A program made the translations under genes and the position numbers. 64,000 bases of DNA from Paenibacillus paridis (GTDB lineage Bacteria; Bacillota; Bacilli; Paenibacillales; Paenibacillaceae): contig NZ_VCIX01000088.1 in assembly GCF_006345825.1 (NCBI RefSeq), forward strand, positions 62,001 to 126,000. Reading direction: 5' to 3'. Position 1 is the stretch's first letter. Every line of letters begins with the position of its first letter. Under the pieces are notes generated by a model. The model ran no database searches. It had not been told where the DNA came from and saw only the letters and a program-made list of their open reading frames with translations. Shown piece after piece: positions 44,588 to 53,273 of the stretch.

Positions 44588-44960
44588 GGAGGAACATGCT
44601 TTAGCGCTAGTACGCAGGTATAGTTTAGTTTAAAGTCTAGTTTGCTGCCCCTTCGCTTATGCTGCTTCTGCGCTTCATACCAGGTTTGCTAGTCAACTGC
44701 GTCTGCGATGAGGTAACGGTGGTTGGCTGGTTGTTAAGTAGCTGCGATTGAACTTAGGTGGCTGGCAGTAGGTTAGTAGTGAAGCTGCGTTTGTACTGAG
44801 GTGGCGGTAGGTTCGTGGTTGAGCTGCGTTTGTACTTAGGTGAGGTAGATTATTGATGAGGCTACGCTTGTAGGTAGATAATAGTAAGTTAGTCGAGAAG
44901 ATATGTTTACACAAGAGAGTAAACGGCTTGTTGAGAAGTTGCGTCTGTATTGTTTTGTAG
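44588..44960. repeat. Degenerate 38-43-bp tandem repeats
   Basis: From about 44690, imperfect copies of GCTGCGTTTGTACTTAGGTG occur at 44741, 44784, 44823 and 44861, spaced 43, 39 and 38 bases, with further decayed copies on both sides. No gene is supported here. Confidence 0.6.
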
Positions 44961-45077
44961 ATAAGGCTATGGTGGATTTACAGATAAGTGCTGTAATTTT
45001 GCGGCGTACCTCATTGTTTCTGGTTTCAAGTAACCCGTTATGAATAATATTATATGTGTATCACTAATTAATGTACG

Positions 45078-45117
45078 AGGCTGTCCCAGTAAGGCTAATC
45101 GCCTGTGGGGACAGCCT
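45078..45117 (+). terminator. Orphan terminator-like hairpin
   Basis: AGGCTGTCCC (45078-45087) pairs with GGGACAGCCT (45108-45117), with an inner AGGC/GCCT stem, followed by TTCTTCTTG. The nearest upstream plus-strand gene is cysK, about 490 bases away. Confidence 0.5.
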
Positions 45118-45144
45118 TTCTTCTTGTGTCTCAAAGGTCACACC

Positions 45145-45430
45145 ATTGGAAGAAATAGGTCTAAAAAATAGATCTAAATCCGCTCCATTCGGTAAAATGA
45201 GCACCAAAACGCCGCATCTCAGGGAAATAGATCTAAAAAATAGATCTATTTCATCTGAATCTGGCCGATTGGAAGAAATAGGTCTAAAAAATAGATCTAA
45301 ATCAGCTCCATTCGGTAAAATGAGCACCAAAACGCCGCATCTCAAGGAAATAGATCTAAAAAATAGACCTATTTCATCTGAATCTGCCCGATTGGAAGAA
45401 ATAGATCTAAAAAGTAGACTTAACTCAGCA
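45145..45430. repeat. 123-bp tandem repeats with AGATCT dyads (second locus)
   Basis: ATTGGAAGAAATAG begins copies at 45145, 45268 and 45391, exactly 123 bases apart. Each unit holds two dyads of the form RGRYCTAAAAAATAGAYCT. The period equals that of the main array at 25.1 kb although the spacer sequence differs. Because 123 is a multiple of three, both strands stay open, which produces false repetitive reading frames. Confidence 0.88.
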
Positions 45431-45833
45431 CAGCCTAATCTATGGCGGTTCATAAGCCTGGCTAGCGGGCTGAGAAAGGATAACTTCATCCGGAAACGGA
45501 TGGGATGAAATGCTAATCAATCAGAAATTAGAATAGAAGTGTCGCATGATGAAACTTAGGCATATACAAAGGTATTTTTGAAGGGTCAGTGACTATCGAT
45601 TCGGCAAAGAAAGTTACTCTCAGACGAGTGAAGGAACATTGGCTCTGACCATCATAACTCCTTATTATCATCAGTTGAAGGAGAAGAGCCCCTTATTAAA
45701 CCGATGCTTGCCTAACCGTGTGCGAAACTATTAAAATGAGTGAAGCGATCAAAGAACGATGAAGACTTGTGTCTAATCAGTTTATGTTCCTCATGCTTAC
45801 CAGACTATTTAATAGAAAGAAGCAGATGCAGCA
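45431..45833. other. Intergenic region, about 400 bp
   Basis: Non-coding spacer between the repeats and the AEC transporter gene. I see no supported promoter, RNA or terminator in it. Confidence 0.4.
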
Positions 45834-46784
45834 ATGAGTATTTTCCTTCACATCCTGATGTCGAATGTGCTTCCGATGGTTATTATGATCGGCCTTGGCA
45901 TCGTGATTCAGCGGGCGTTCAAACTGGATATCAAAACGCTATCGAAGCTCAATTTTTATTTATTTTCTCCGGCGATCATGTTTAATTTGCTGTACAAAAC
46001 GGATATCTCCGCTTCTGTCATTGGAAAGGTGTTATTTTTCTTCATTTTGTTTATGGTTGCGCAGTATTTGATTGTCGAAGCGGTCATTCGGCTGAGAAGC
46101 TACCAGCCCAGCATGAAAAGCGCAATGCGCAACAGCGTCCTGTTTTATAACAGCGCGAATTACGGCATACCGCTCAATCAGCTCGCTTTTGCAGGAAACG
46201 AGAAAACGCTTGCCATACAGGTGCTCATTATGATGATGCAATCCCTTATCCCAAACACTTATGGCATCTATAACGTAAACGCCCATAAAGCGGATATGCG
46301 GACCATTATGCGAACCATTCTGTCCATGCCGATTATTTATGTCATTCCAATTGCTTTCCTATTAAGAGGGTTTGAGGTTGCCATTCCGCAGCCGATTGCG
46401 ACGCCGCTCGGTTATCTTTCGGATGCGTTTATCGGTACCGCGCTTATTACGCTCGGGGTTCAGCTAGGCAATATGGAGTGGAAAATCAAACGCTCGCTGC
46501 TCATCGACGTGAGCATTTCGGGTATACTGAGGCTTGTTGCCGGACCGCTGCTCGCATGGTTGATCGTATGGCTGATGCAAATGAACACACTGCTTGGAAT
46601 CGACAAGCTGACCGCAGCCGCGCTAATCGTCTCCTCCGCCGTGCCAACTTCGCTCAGCAGCGTATTGCTGGCAGTTGAGTTCGACAACGAGGCAGAATTC
46701 GCCTCACAATCGGTGTTTGTATCTACGATAATAAGCATCCTCACGGTGACGGCTGTTATTTTTTTCTTGCAGCTTGATATTTAA
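45834..46784 (+). CDS. AEC-family transporter (auxin efflux carrier superfamily)
   Basis: 316 residues with about ten membrane helices in two five-helix halves. Typical motifs are LSKLNFYLFSPAIMFNLLYKT, NSANYGIPLNQLAFAG and SSAVPTSLSSVLLAVEFDNE at the end of the second half. Bacterial members move organic acids or related anions, and the substrate cannot be told. It stands alone between repeat regions and is followed by a terminator. The ribosome site is weak (AAAGAAGCAG). Confidence 0.85.
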   Translation: MSIFLHILMSNVLPMVIMIGLGIVIQRAFKLDIKTLSKLNFYLFSPAIMFNLLYKTDISASVIGKVLFFFILFMVAQYLIVEAVIRLRSYQPSMKSAMRNSVLFYNSANYGIPLNQLAFAGNEKTLAIQVLIMMMQSLIPNTYGIYNVNAHKADMRTIMRTILSMPIIYVIPIAFLLRGFEVAIPQPIATPLGYLSDAFIGTALITLGVQLGNMEWKIKRSLLIDVSISGILRLVAGPLLAWLIVWLMQMNTLLGIDKLTAAALIVSSAVPTSLSSVLLAVEFDNEAEFASQSVFVSTIISILTVTAVIFFLQLDI

Positions 46785-46792
46785 TAGAAGCT

Positions 46793-46830
46793 AAAGCCTT
46801 CGAACCTTTTTAAGGAGCGAAGGCTTTTTT
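46793..46830 (+). terminator. Intrinsic terminator of the AEC transporter gene
   Basis: AAAGCCTTCG (46793-46802) pairs with CGAAGGCTTT (46818-46827), followed by a T-run. Confidence 0.85.
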
Positions 46831-47483
46831 CTATGAAATCTACGGCTATCAGGCGTGAAGAAGCGAATGAGAGGGAGGGGGGGATTGAGGTTTATTTTGT
46901 GGAAGCCATAGCTTTCATGCGGAAAATGCGGCTAGGAGAAAGCAACGTTTGGGTAGGAACTGAAAACCTCGTGCAGGGGTCGATTGAGGACCTTGCTAAT
47001 TTTATGAAGATAGAAACTCGCACGGACTGCCCTGCCCATTAAGCAATGCCCTTTAACTCAAAAAGCGGGTTACGATAGTTATGAGGCGGTCTTCTCGTGT
47101 GAAATGAAACGGAGATTAAATGGAATTTCTCCTGCTAAAATAGCCTTATTGGATTGGAATAGATAATAGAAGGAATTTATCCCGTTAATCTAGCTATTTT
47201 CATTGAGATTCGTCTGATTCCTTGAAATTAACAGGATGAATTCCAGGTAAATGGAAAAATCGGTAGGAATTCAGAAGATTAGAGGGAAAAATTCCATCTA
47301 AACTAACTAGAGACTAGAGGTAACTAAATAGAGACCAGCGATAACTAAATAGAGACTAGAGATTACTAATTAGAGACCATAGATAACCCAATGTTTTACT
47401 CCAACATACTCATTATATGACCCCCAAGAATATTACCTTCACCACAAGTCGTTTACGCCATTGAATAGAAAAAATAGATAGTC
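46831..47483. repeat. Intergenic repeats: GGAATTTCTCC family and 21-bp tandem repeat
   Basis: Between about 47110 and 47300 lie several direct and inverted copies of a motif near AATGGAATTTCTCCYGYTAA, related to 26570-26760. Next to it are four 21-bp tandem copies of a unit containing TAGAGAC, with GAGAC at 47310, 47331, 47352 and 47373. A 69-codon frame at 46833 is not convincing. Confidence 0.6.
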
Positions 47484-47512
47484 TTGTGCAGACGGCTGGA
47501 CGGGGTTAAAAT
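47484..47512 (+). promoter_or_regulatory. Sigma-A promoter of the MacAB-like operon
   Basis: TTGTGC (47484-47489), 17 bases, TAAAAT (47507-47512). Transcription would start near 47519. Confidence 0.5.
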
Positions 47513-47527
47513 GGAAAAAGATACAAA

Positions 47528-47541
47528 TGTAAACGTTTTAT
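47528..47541 (+). promoter_or_regulatory. Candidate cre site (CcpA operator)
   Basis: TGTAAACGTTTTAT fits the cre consensus TGWAARCGYTWNCW at every position but one. It lies just after the proposed transcription start and before the ribosome site, where CcpA would block the polymerase. Confidence 0.5.
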
Positions 47542-47564
47542 TGGAAATGGAGGTTTACCGTCAG

Positions 47565-48257
47565 ATGCTGCCAACCACGCATGATATCATTCATGCAAGC
47601 GCTTTAAAGAGAACGTTCGGACGCGGTACCGGAGCTGTAACCGTATTAAAGGGCGTGGATATAGCAATTCCGTCTGGCAAGCTGATTGCGTTCAAGGGAA
47701 GATCCGGTTCGGGCAAGACAACGCTAATCAATTTGTTAAGCGCGCTGGACCGTCCGACCGAGGGCCAGATTACGTTTGCCGGGCGAGATCTGACGGCTAT
47801 GTCCAATCAAGAGCGCGATATGGTGCGACGCAAGGAAATGGGCTTGATTTTTCAATCCTTCGCACTCATACCGCTCATGTCCGCCTATGAAAACGTAGAG
47901 TTTATATTAAGAGTCGCGGGAATGGCGGCTAATGGCCGCAAGGAAGCGGCAGTTGAAGCGCTGGAGCAAGTAGGCTTAAAAACAAGAATGCATCATCGCC
48001 CATTTGAGCTCTCCGGCGGGGAGCAGCAGCGGACTGCAATTGCTAGGGCGATTGCCCATAAGCCCAAGCTTCTGCTTGCTGACGAGCCAACCGCTGAGCT
48101 TGACAGCCGTACGGGCTTGCAAATCATGAAGGTGTTCCGTGATTTGGTTGAGTCGGCAGGCATGACGATTATTATGACCACCCATGATCCTGCCATTATG
48201 GAAATCGTTGACCATGTGTATGAACTGGAGGATGGACAAATTGTCGCAAAAGCTTAA
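47565..48257 (+). CDS. MacB/LolD-type ABC transporter ATPase
   Basis: 230 residues. Walker A is GRSGSGKTT, the Q-loop region is GLIFQSFALIPLMSAYENVEF, the signature is LSGGEQQRTAIARA, and Walker B is LLLADEPTAELDSRT with H-loop MTTHD. I choose ATG 47565 (GGAGG at 47549-47553). Upstream in-frame ATGs (47511) fall in the proposed promoter. It is the first gene of a four-gene export operon and overlaps the adaptor gene by 17 bases. Confidence 0.88.
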   Translation: MLPTTHDIIHASALKRTFGRGTGAVTVLKGVDIAIPSGKLIAFKGRSGSGKTTLINLLSALDRPTEGQITFAGRDLTAMSNQERDMVRRKEMGLIFQSFALIPLMSAYENVEFILRVAGMAANGRKEAAVEALEQVGLKTRMHHRPFELSGGEQQRTAIARAIAHKPKLLLADEPTAELDSRTGLQIMKVFRDLVESAGMTIIMTTHDPAIMEIVDHVYELEDGQIVAKA

Positions 48258-49266
48258 GCCGCTGCTAGGCTGGTCATTCGCGCTGCTTATTAGCGCCTCA
48301 TTAACAGGCTGCTCCCTGCTTCCAGCCGAGGAGAGCGCTTTGAAGCCGCCGCTTGTGAAGCCGGCGCAAGAGAACTATCGGACCGTTACCGTAGAGAAGG
48401 GAACGATCACACAGGATATTAAAGGAAGCGGCAGCCTGGAATCGACGAAATCGGAAATCGCGCAGTTTACAGGGCAAGGCGGACGCATTGCGAAAATGAC
48501 GGTAACCTCAGGGGCAAAGGTTAAAAAGGGCGATGTGCTCGTTCAGTTGAACGTGGATGGCCTCGATATTCAGTTAAAGGAGCAGCAGCTATCGGTTGCC
48601 AAAGCGAAGCTCTCCTTTAAGCAGGCGAAATTAGGCGGCGATAGCGATGCCATTGATATTGCCCAGCTGCAGATGGAAATTGAAAATTTAAAGCTGGATC
48701 GGTTAATGAGCACCTTTAACAGTAAACAGCTTGTAGCCGGAATGGATGGCCAGGTAACCTTTGTCGAGGATTTGGACGAAGGGGATTTTGTCGAGCCCTA
48801 TCAGACGTTAGTGATGATTTCTGACCCAAGCCAGCTGCGCGTCGCACTGCGGGTCGAGTCAGGCGCCGAAATAACGAGCGTGGATGTCGGGTTTCCTGCC
48901 AAAGTCATCTTCGGCTCCCAAGAGTTTGAAGGGAAAGTGGTTCAGACGCCTTCTTCCGCTCCAACGACGATGAACGAGCAGCTTCGGGATCGCTATTCCA
49001 AAACGCTGTTTATTGAGGTGCCTAAAGTACCGGCGGATGCTTCAATTGGAGCATTTGCAGATGTCATTATTGTTCTGCAGCAGCGCGATGATATTTTGAA
49101 AATTCCGCGGAGCGGCGTACGCAGCTTTCTTGGCCGGACCTTCGTAAGAACGCTGGAGGACGGCAACAAAATTCGCGAAATCGATGTGGAAACGGGCATT
49201 AAAGGATCAACGGAGATTGAGATCACGAAGGGATTGGAAGAGGGCGCAATAGTCGTGCTGCAATAA
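48241..49266 (+). CDS. Membrane-fusion (HlyD/MacA-like) adaptor lipoprotein
   Basis: About 341 residues from TTG 48241, nine bases after GGAGG (an ATG at 48232 touches that site). The N-terminus has a signal with lipobox SLTGC. Lipoyl/barrel-sandwich halves flank a helical hairpin (GGRIAKMTVTSGAKVKKGDVLVQL, then VVAGMDGQVTFVEDLDEGDFV). The C-terminal beta-barrel and membrane-proximal parts follow. It links the ATPase-driven permease to the outside. Confidence 0.85.
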   Translation: MSQKLKPLLGWSFALLISASLTGCSLLPAEESALKPPLVKPAQENYRTVTVEKGTITQDIKGSGSLESTKSEIAQFTGQGGRIAKMTVTSGAKVKKGDVLVQLNVDGLDIQLKEQQLSVAKAKLSFKQAKLGGDSDAIDIAQLQMEIENLKLDRLMSTFNSKQLVAGMDGQVTFVEDLDEGDFVEPYQTLVMISDPSQLRVALRVESGAEITSVDVGFPAKVIFGSQEFEGKVVQTPSSAPTTMNEQLRDRYSKTLFIEVPKVPADASIGAFADVIIVLQQRDDILKIPRSGVRSFLGRTFVRTLEDGNKIREIDVETGIKGSTEIEITKGLEEGAIVVLQ

Positions 49267-49303
49267 TTTTTGCAGGATTGCCGTTTACCTGGGAGGTTTT
49301 CAA

Positions 49304-52183
49304 GTGGCATTATTCGTCATGATTATTCGTAAAATGGTCCAAAACAAATGGCTGGTCGCAAGCTTGTTTATAGGCTTAGTTATGTCGGTAGCGCTGGTTA
49401 GCAGCATGCCGATATATTCGGAAGCGGTATTATCGAGAATGCTGGTTAAGGATTTGGAGACGATGCAGGCCAAGCGTGGCGTGTATCCCGGCAACCAATA
49501 CAATAAATTATTTTATACGAAAGAAACGCCAGAGCAGATGAACAGCATTTTCGACAAGGTTGACCGTTATATTCAGGAAGAGGCGCCGGCCAGCTTTCAA
49601 ATCCCGGTACAGGAGCTTGTTGTAGATCTTCAATCCAAGTCGCTCAAGATTAGGCCAATGAACGACCCCGACCCAGAGACGACAAAATCGGTCAAAACGA
49701 TGACGCTTCGTTCTTTCTCCGATTTGGAGCAGCATATTAAGCTGACGGATGGCAGGATGCCTGCAGAGCAGCAGCCTGTGGATGGCGTCTATGAAGTGCT
49801 TGTGACGGATAGAAGCTTGATGCAATTCAAAACGGTGCTGGATTCCGAGTTTCGTTTGGACGACAAAAAAATTGCCGGGGAAATAAAGTTTAAGCCGGTA
49901 GGCGTGTTCGAAAAGAAGCTAGATGATGATCCTTATTTTAGAGATACGGACTTAAGCGAGCTGAGCAGCAGCTTCATTATTAGCGATAAAGTAGCTAGGC
50001 AGCAGCTGCTGCAGGAAGGCCGGCTTCCGCTTGCCTCTGCAGGGTGGTTTTTCGTGCTGGATTACTCCAAGCTGGAGCTCAGATTCATTGATGATTTCAT
50101 TCTGACAACTAGCAAAATAAAAAATGTGCTGCTGAATCATGTCACGATGTACCAGATCGTGTCGGAGACACCGTCACTGGATACGATCGCCAAATACATG
50201 GAACGTGCGGAGCAGTTAAGAACGTTAATGTGGTCGCTCAATGTTCCGGTTCTGATCATGCTCGGCTTCTATATGTTTATGGTATCCAACCTGATTGCAG
50301 ATCGGCAGAAAAACGAAATCGCCGTGCTGCGAAGCAGAGGCGCTGCGCGCTGGCAGGTCATTACCTCGTACGGGGTGGAGGGCATTATTTTATGTGGCAT
50401 CGCCTTTGGTTTGGGTCCGCTGCTCGGTGTCCTATTGACCGAAGTGCTTGGCTCGTCGAATGGCTTCCTTGAATTTGTCCAGCGCGTGAGGCTGCCAGTC
50501 CGGTTGACGGAGGAAGCTTACCGCTATGGAGCAATTGCATCCGCTGCATGCTTCATTATTATGCTGATCCCAATCATTATGGCTACGCGGGTTTCTATTG
50601 TTGGCCATAAGCAGCAGCTCGCAAGATTGCTCAAATCACCGCTATGGCACAAAATGTTCCTTGATGTCATTGCGCTAGCTTTGGCGATTTACGGATTATA
50701 TACTTTCCGTAAACGGCTTGCCGATTTGCAAAGCTTAGGGCTTAATGCCGATGACTTGAATATCGATCCGCTGCAGTTCGTCATTCCGGCGTTGTTCATT
50801 ATGGGTGCTGGCTTGCTGCTGCTTCGTTTATATCCATGGGTGCTGAGGCTCGTCTACTGGGTTGGCAAGAAGTGGTGGCCGCCATCGGTCTATGCCACGC
50901 TAATTCAGGTAGGGCGATCCAGCTCGCAATATCAATTTCTGATGATTTTTCTCATTATGACCATCGCTACGGGCGTATTCAGCGCTTCGGCAGCGAGAAC
51001 GATTAACAATAATACAGAAGATCGGATTAGATACGGCAACGGAGCGGAGATTGTGCTTACCGCACAGTGGATGAACGATGCGCCGCCTCCGGCAGGCCCA
51101 GGAGCGCCGCAGCCGGATACGGCTGCTGTTCAAGCTCCCGTCCATTATGTGGAGCCAGCCTTTGAGCCTTTCAAGACGGTCAAAGGCGTTCAGCACGCAG
51201 CAAGAGTATTTAAGAAGGAAACCGCCTTTAGCGTAAATGACGGGACGGGAGCCGCTACCCTGATCGGCATTGATACGGATGAGTTTGGCGAAACGACCTG
51301 GTTCCGGGACAGCTTGCTCGACTATCCGCTAAATGACTATCTAAATTTGCTGGCGGGCGATTCGCAGGCTGTACTCATTTCAAGAACGCTTGCGGAGCAG
51401 AAAAAAGTAAAGCCTGGCGATACCATTTGGGTTGGATGGAGTGATGTTCCGCAGCAGCCGTTTAAGGTTTACGGCATCATTGACTATTTCCCAACCTTTA
51501 ATCCTAATCCGCCTGTCGGAAGTGTGGATGTCAGCGATAAAGCGGAAACGGGCAAGGCGCCTATGCTCATCGTCGGTCATTTGCCCCGCATTCAGGTGCA
51601 GCTTGCGCTAGAGCCCTACAATGTCTGGCTAAAGCTCGACCCCGAAGTCAGCACGGCTGACTTTTATGAAGGGATTAAGGAAGCGAATCTGCCTATTACG
51701 AATATCGTGAACACGAGAAGCGAGCTTGTGGATGCCAAGAATGATCCATTTCTTATGGCATTGAATGGCATCTTGACGTTAGGCTTTGTGTTATCGATTC
51801 TTGTCAGTTTTATCGGGTTTTTATTGTATTGGGTATTGTCGCTGAGGGGCCGGACGCTGCAAAACGGGATTTTGCGCGCCATTGGCTTATCGCTTAAACA
51901 GCTGATTGGCATGCTTGGCGTTGAGCAGCTGCTCACCTCCGGAGTAGCCGTGTTCATCGGCATCGGTGTCGGAAATTTGGCTAGCCTGCTGTACGTGCCG
52001 AACTTCCAGATTGCTTTTAACCCGAGCAGCCTTGTACCGCCGTTCAAGGTTATGTTCGACTCCACCGATTTAATGCGCATCTATGTGCTGGTTGGCTTTA
52101 TGCTCCTCTTTGGACTTGGCATTCTTGCGTACATGCTGTCGAGGCTGCGTATCCATCAAGCGATTAAGCTGGGGGAGGATTGA
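49304..52183 (+). CDS. FtsX-family ABC transporter permease
   Basis: 959 residues from GTG 49304 behind GGGAGG. One helix at the N-terminus is followed by a large outside domain (about 40-300). A first FtsX core follows (VPVLIMLGFYMFMVSNLIADRQKNEIAVLRSRGAARWQV), then middle helices, a second outside domain with a Pro-rich loop (APPPAGPGAPQPD-like), and a second FtsX core (LRAIGLSLKQLIGMLGVEQLL). This two-FtsX build is typical of Gram-positive export of peptides or lipids. It is three bases before the next ATPase gene. Confidence 0.88.
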   Translation: MALFVMIIRKMVQNKWLVASLFIGLVMSVALVSSMPIYSEAVLSRMLVKDLETMQAKRGVYPGNQYNKLFYTKETPEQMNSIFDKVDRYIQEEAPASFQIPVQELVVDLQSKSLKIRPMNDPDPETTKSVKTMTLRSFSDLEQHIKLTDGRMPAEQQPVDGVYEVLVTDRSLMQFKTVLDSEFRLDDKKIAGEIKFKPVGVFEKKLDDDPYFRDTDLSELSSSFIISDKVARQQLLQEGRLPLASAGWFFVLDYSKLELRFIDDFILTTSKIKNVLLNHVTMYQIVSETPSLDTIAKYMERAEQLRTLMWSLNVPVLIMLGFYMFMVSNLIADRQKNEIAVLRSRGAARWQVITSYGVEGIILCGIAFGLGPLLGVLLTEVLGSSNGFLEFVQRVRLPVRLTEEAYRYGAIASAACFIIMLIPIIMATRVSIVGHKQQLARLLKSPLWHKMFLDVIALALAIYGLYTFRKRLADLQSLGLNADDLNIDPLQFVIPALFIMGAGLLLLRLYPWVLRLVYWVGKKWWPPSVYATLIQVGRSSSQYQFLMIFLIMTIATGVFSASAARTINNNTEDRIRYGNGAEIVLTAQWMNDAPPPAGPGAPQPDTAAVQAPVHYVEPAFEPFKTVKGVQHAARVFKKETAFSVNDGTGAATLIGIDTDEFGETTWFRDSLLDYPLNDYLNLLAGDSQAVLISRTLAEQKKVKPGDTIWVGWSDVPQQPFKVYGIIDYFPTFNPNPPVGSVDVSDKAETGKAPMLIVGHLPRIQVQLALEPYNVWLKLDPEVSTADFYEGIKEANLPITNIVNTRSELVDAKNDPFLMALNGILTLGFVLSILVSFIGFLLYWVLSLRGRTLQNGILRAIGLSLKQLIGMLGVEQLLTSGVAVFIGIGVGNLASLLYVPNFQIAFNPSSLVPPFKVMFDSTDLMRIYVLVGFMLLFGLGILAYMLSRLRIHQAIKLGED

Positions 52184-52186
52184 CGG

Positions 52187-53071
52187 ATGATTCATTGCGA
52201 AGGGCTAGTCAAAATATACAAAACAGCTGACCTGGAAGTATTCGCCTTGCAAGGCCTTGATCTCCATATCGAGAACGGCGAGCTTATGGCGATTATCGGC
52301 AATAGCGGCAGTGGAAAGTCCACGCTGCTGAACATGCTGGGCGGGCTGGACCGTCCGACGGCAGGCAAGCTGACCGTAGACGGCCGTGACATGCTGAAGT
52401 TCAAAGAGAGAGATTTTGTGAAGTACAAGCGGGAGAGTGTCGGGTTCGTCTGGCAAAACAATGCGAGGAACCTGATTCCGTATTTGACTGCGCTCGAAAA
52501 TATCGAGCTGCCCATTCTGCTGACCGGCAGCCGTAAGCGCTGGCGCGCGAAGGAGCTGCTCGATGCCGTAGGGCTCAGCCACCGTGCGTCGAATAAGCTT
52601 TATGAATTGTCGGGAGGCGAGCAGCAGCGGGTAGCGATCGCTATCGCGCTTGCCAACCATCCGAAGCTGCTGCTCGCGGATGAGCCGACAGGCTCGGTTG
52701 ATTCCCGCATGGCGAATCAAATATTGGACTTGTTCCGCGAGCTGAACCGGACGATTGGCATCACCGTCGTCATCGTTACGCATGATCCGGAGCTTGCCAA
52801 GAAGGTGGACCGCGTAGCGGCCATTCGCGATGGCAAAATATCTTCGGAGATGCTGCGCAAACGCTCCTATGCGGAGGAGCTTGCCGAGCTCGAGGAAGCG
52901 GACGGCGATGAAAGCTCGCATGTGGAATATGCTGTGCTGGATAAAGCCGGGCGGCTCCAGGTACCTGCGGGTTACCTAGAATCCATTGGAGTGAAAAACT
53001 CAAACAAGCTGCGCGTTGAGCTTGGCGAAGGCAAGATCGTTCTGCTTCCTCCGGAAGAAAAAGCAGACTAA
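52187..53071 (+). CDS. ABC transporter ATPase with C-terminal AbrB/SpoVT-like domain
   Basis: 294 residues. The first 225 are a LolD/MacB-type ATPase: Walker A GNSGSGKST, signature LSGGEQQRVAIAIA, Walker B LLLADEPTGSVDSR. After an acidic linker (ELAELEEADGDESS), residues about 246-288 read AVLDKAGRLQVPAGYLESIG, then VKNSNKLRVELGEGKIVLLP. That is the AbrB/MazE swapped-hairpin pattern (VDxxGRIxIPxxLRxxLGI, GDxLxVxxxxxxIxLxP). Such a domain normally binds DNA as a dimer. Here it may dimerise or regulate the ATPase. It is the second ATPase of the operon, so the two may form a heterodimer. Confidence 0.82.
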   Translation: MIHCEGLVKIYKTADLEVFALQGLDLHIENGELMAIIGNSGSGKSTLLNMLGGLDRPTAGKLTVDGRDMLKFKERDFVKYKRESVGFVWQNNARNLIPYLTALENIELPILLTGSRKRWRAKELLDAVGLSHRASNKLYELSGGEQQRVAIAIALANHPKLLLADEPTGSVDSRMANQILDLFRELNRTIGITVVIVTHDPELAKKVDRVAAIRDGKISSEMLRKRSYAEELAELEEADGDESSHVEYAVLDKAGRLQVPAGYLESIGVKNSNKLRVELGEGKIVLLPPEEKAD

Positions 53072-53122
53072 CAAAGCAAATGGCTTGATCCTCATGGAAC
53101 ACAAATAGGATGGAAATAGCAG

Positions 53123-53163
53123 AGCTGCCCCGAGTCTAAAATGACTTGAGAGGCAGCTTTTTT
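53123..53163 (+). terminator. Intrinsic terminator of the MacAB-like operon
   Basis: AGCTGCC (53123-53129) pairs with GGCAGCT (53152-53158), with an inner GAGTC/GACTT stem, followed by six T. Confidence 0.85.
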
Positions 53164-53273
53164 ATACTAGTCTTAAGCATATTAATTAACTAGGAATACA
53201 CGGAAATGAATGGTAAAATAGAAAAGCATCGAAGAAAATAAGGAACCATACCACATATACGGGAGGGATATGA

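Noticed and set aside
44693..44914. Minus-strand 73-codon frame rich in Ser, Thr and Leu
   Set aside because: It is made of the 38-43-bp degenerate repeat and has no ribosome site.
45064..45508. Long repetitive reading frames on both strands (145 and 141 codons)
   Set aside because: They are produced by the 123-bp repeat, a multiple of three, that stays open on both strands. There is no ribosome site, and the dyads are nucleotide-level features.
46833..47042. 69-codon plus-strand frame after the AEC terminator
   Set aside because: It starts immediately downstream of the terminator with no promoter or clear ribosome site, and runs into repeat DNA.
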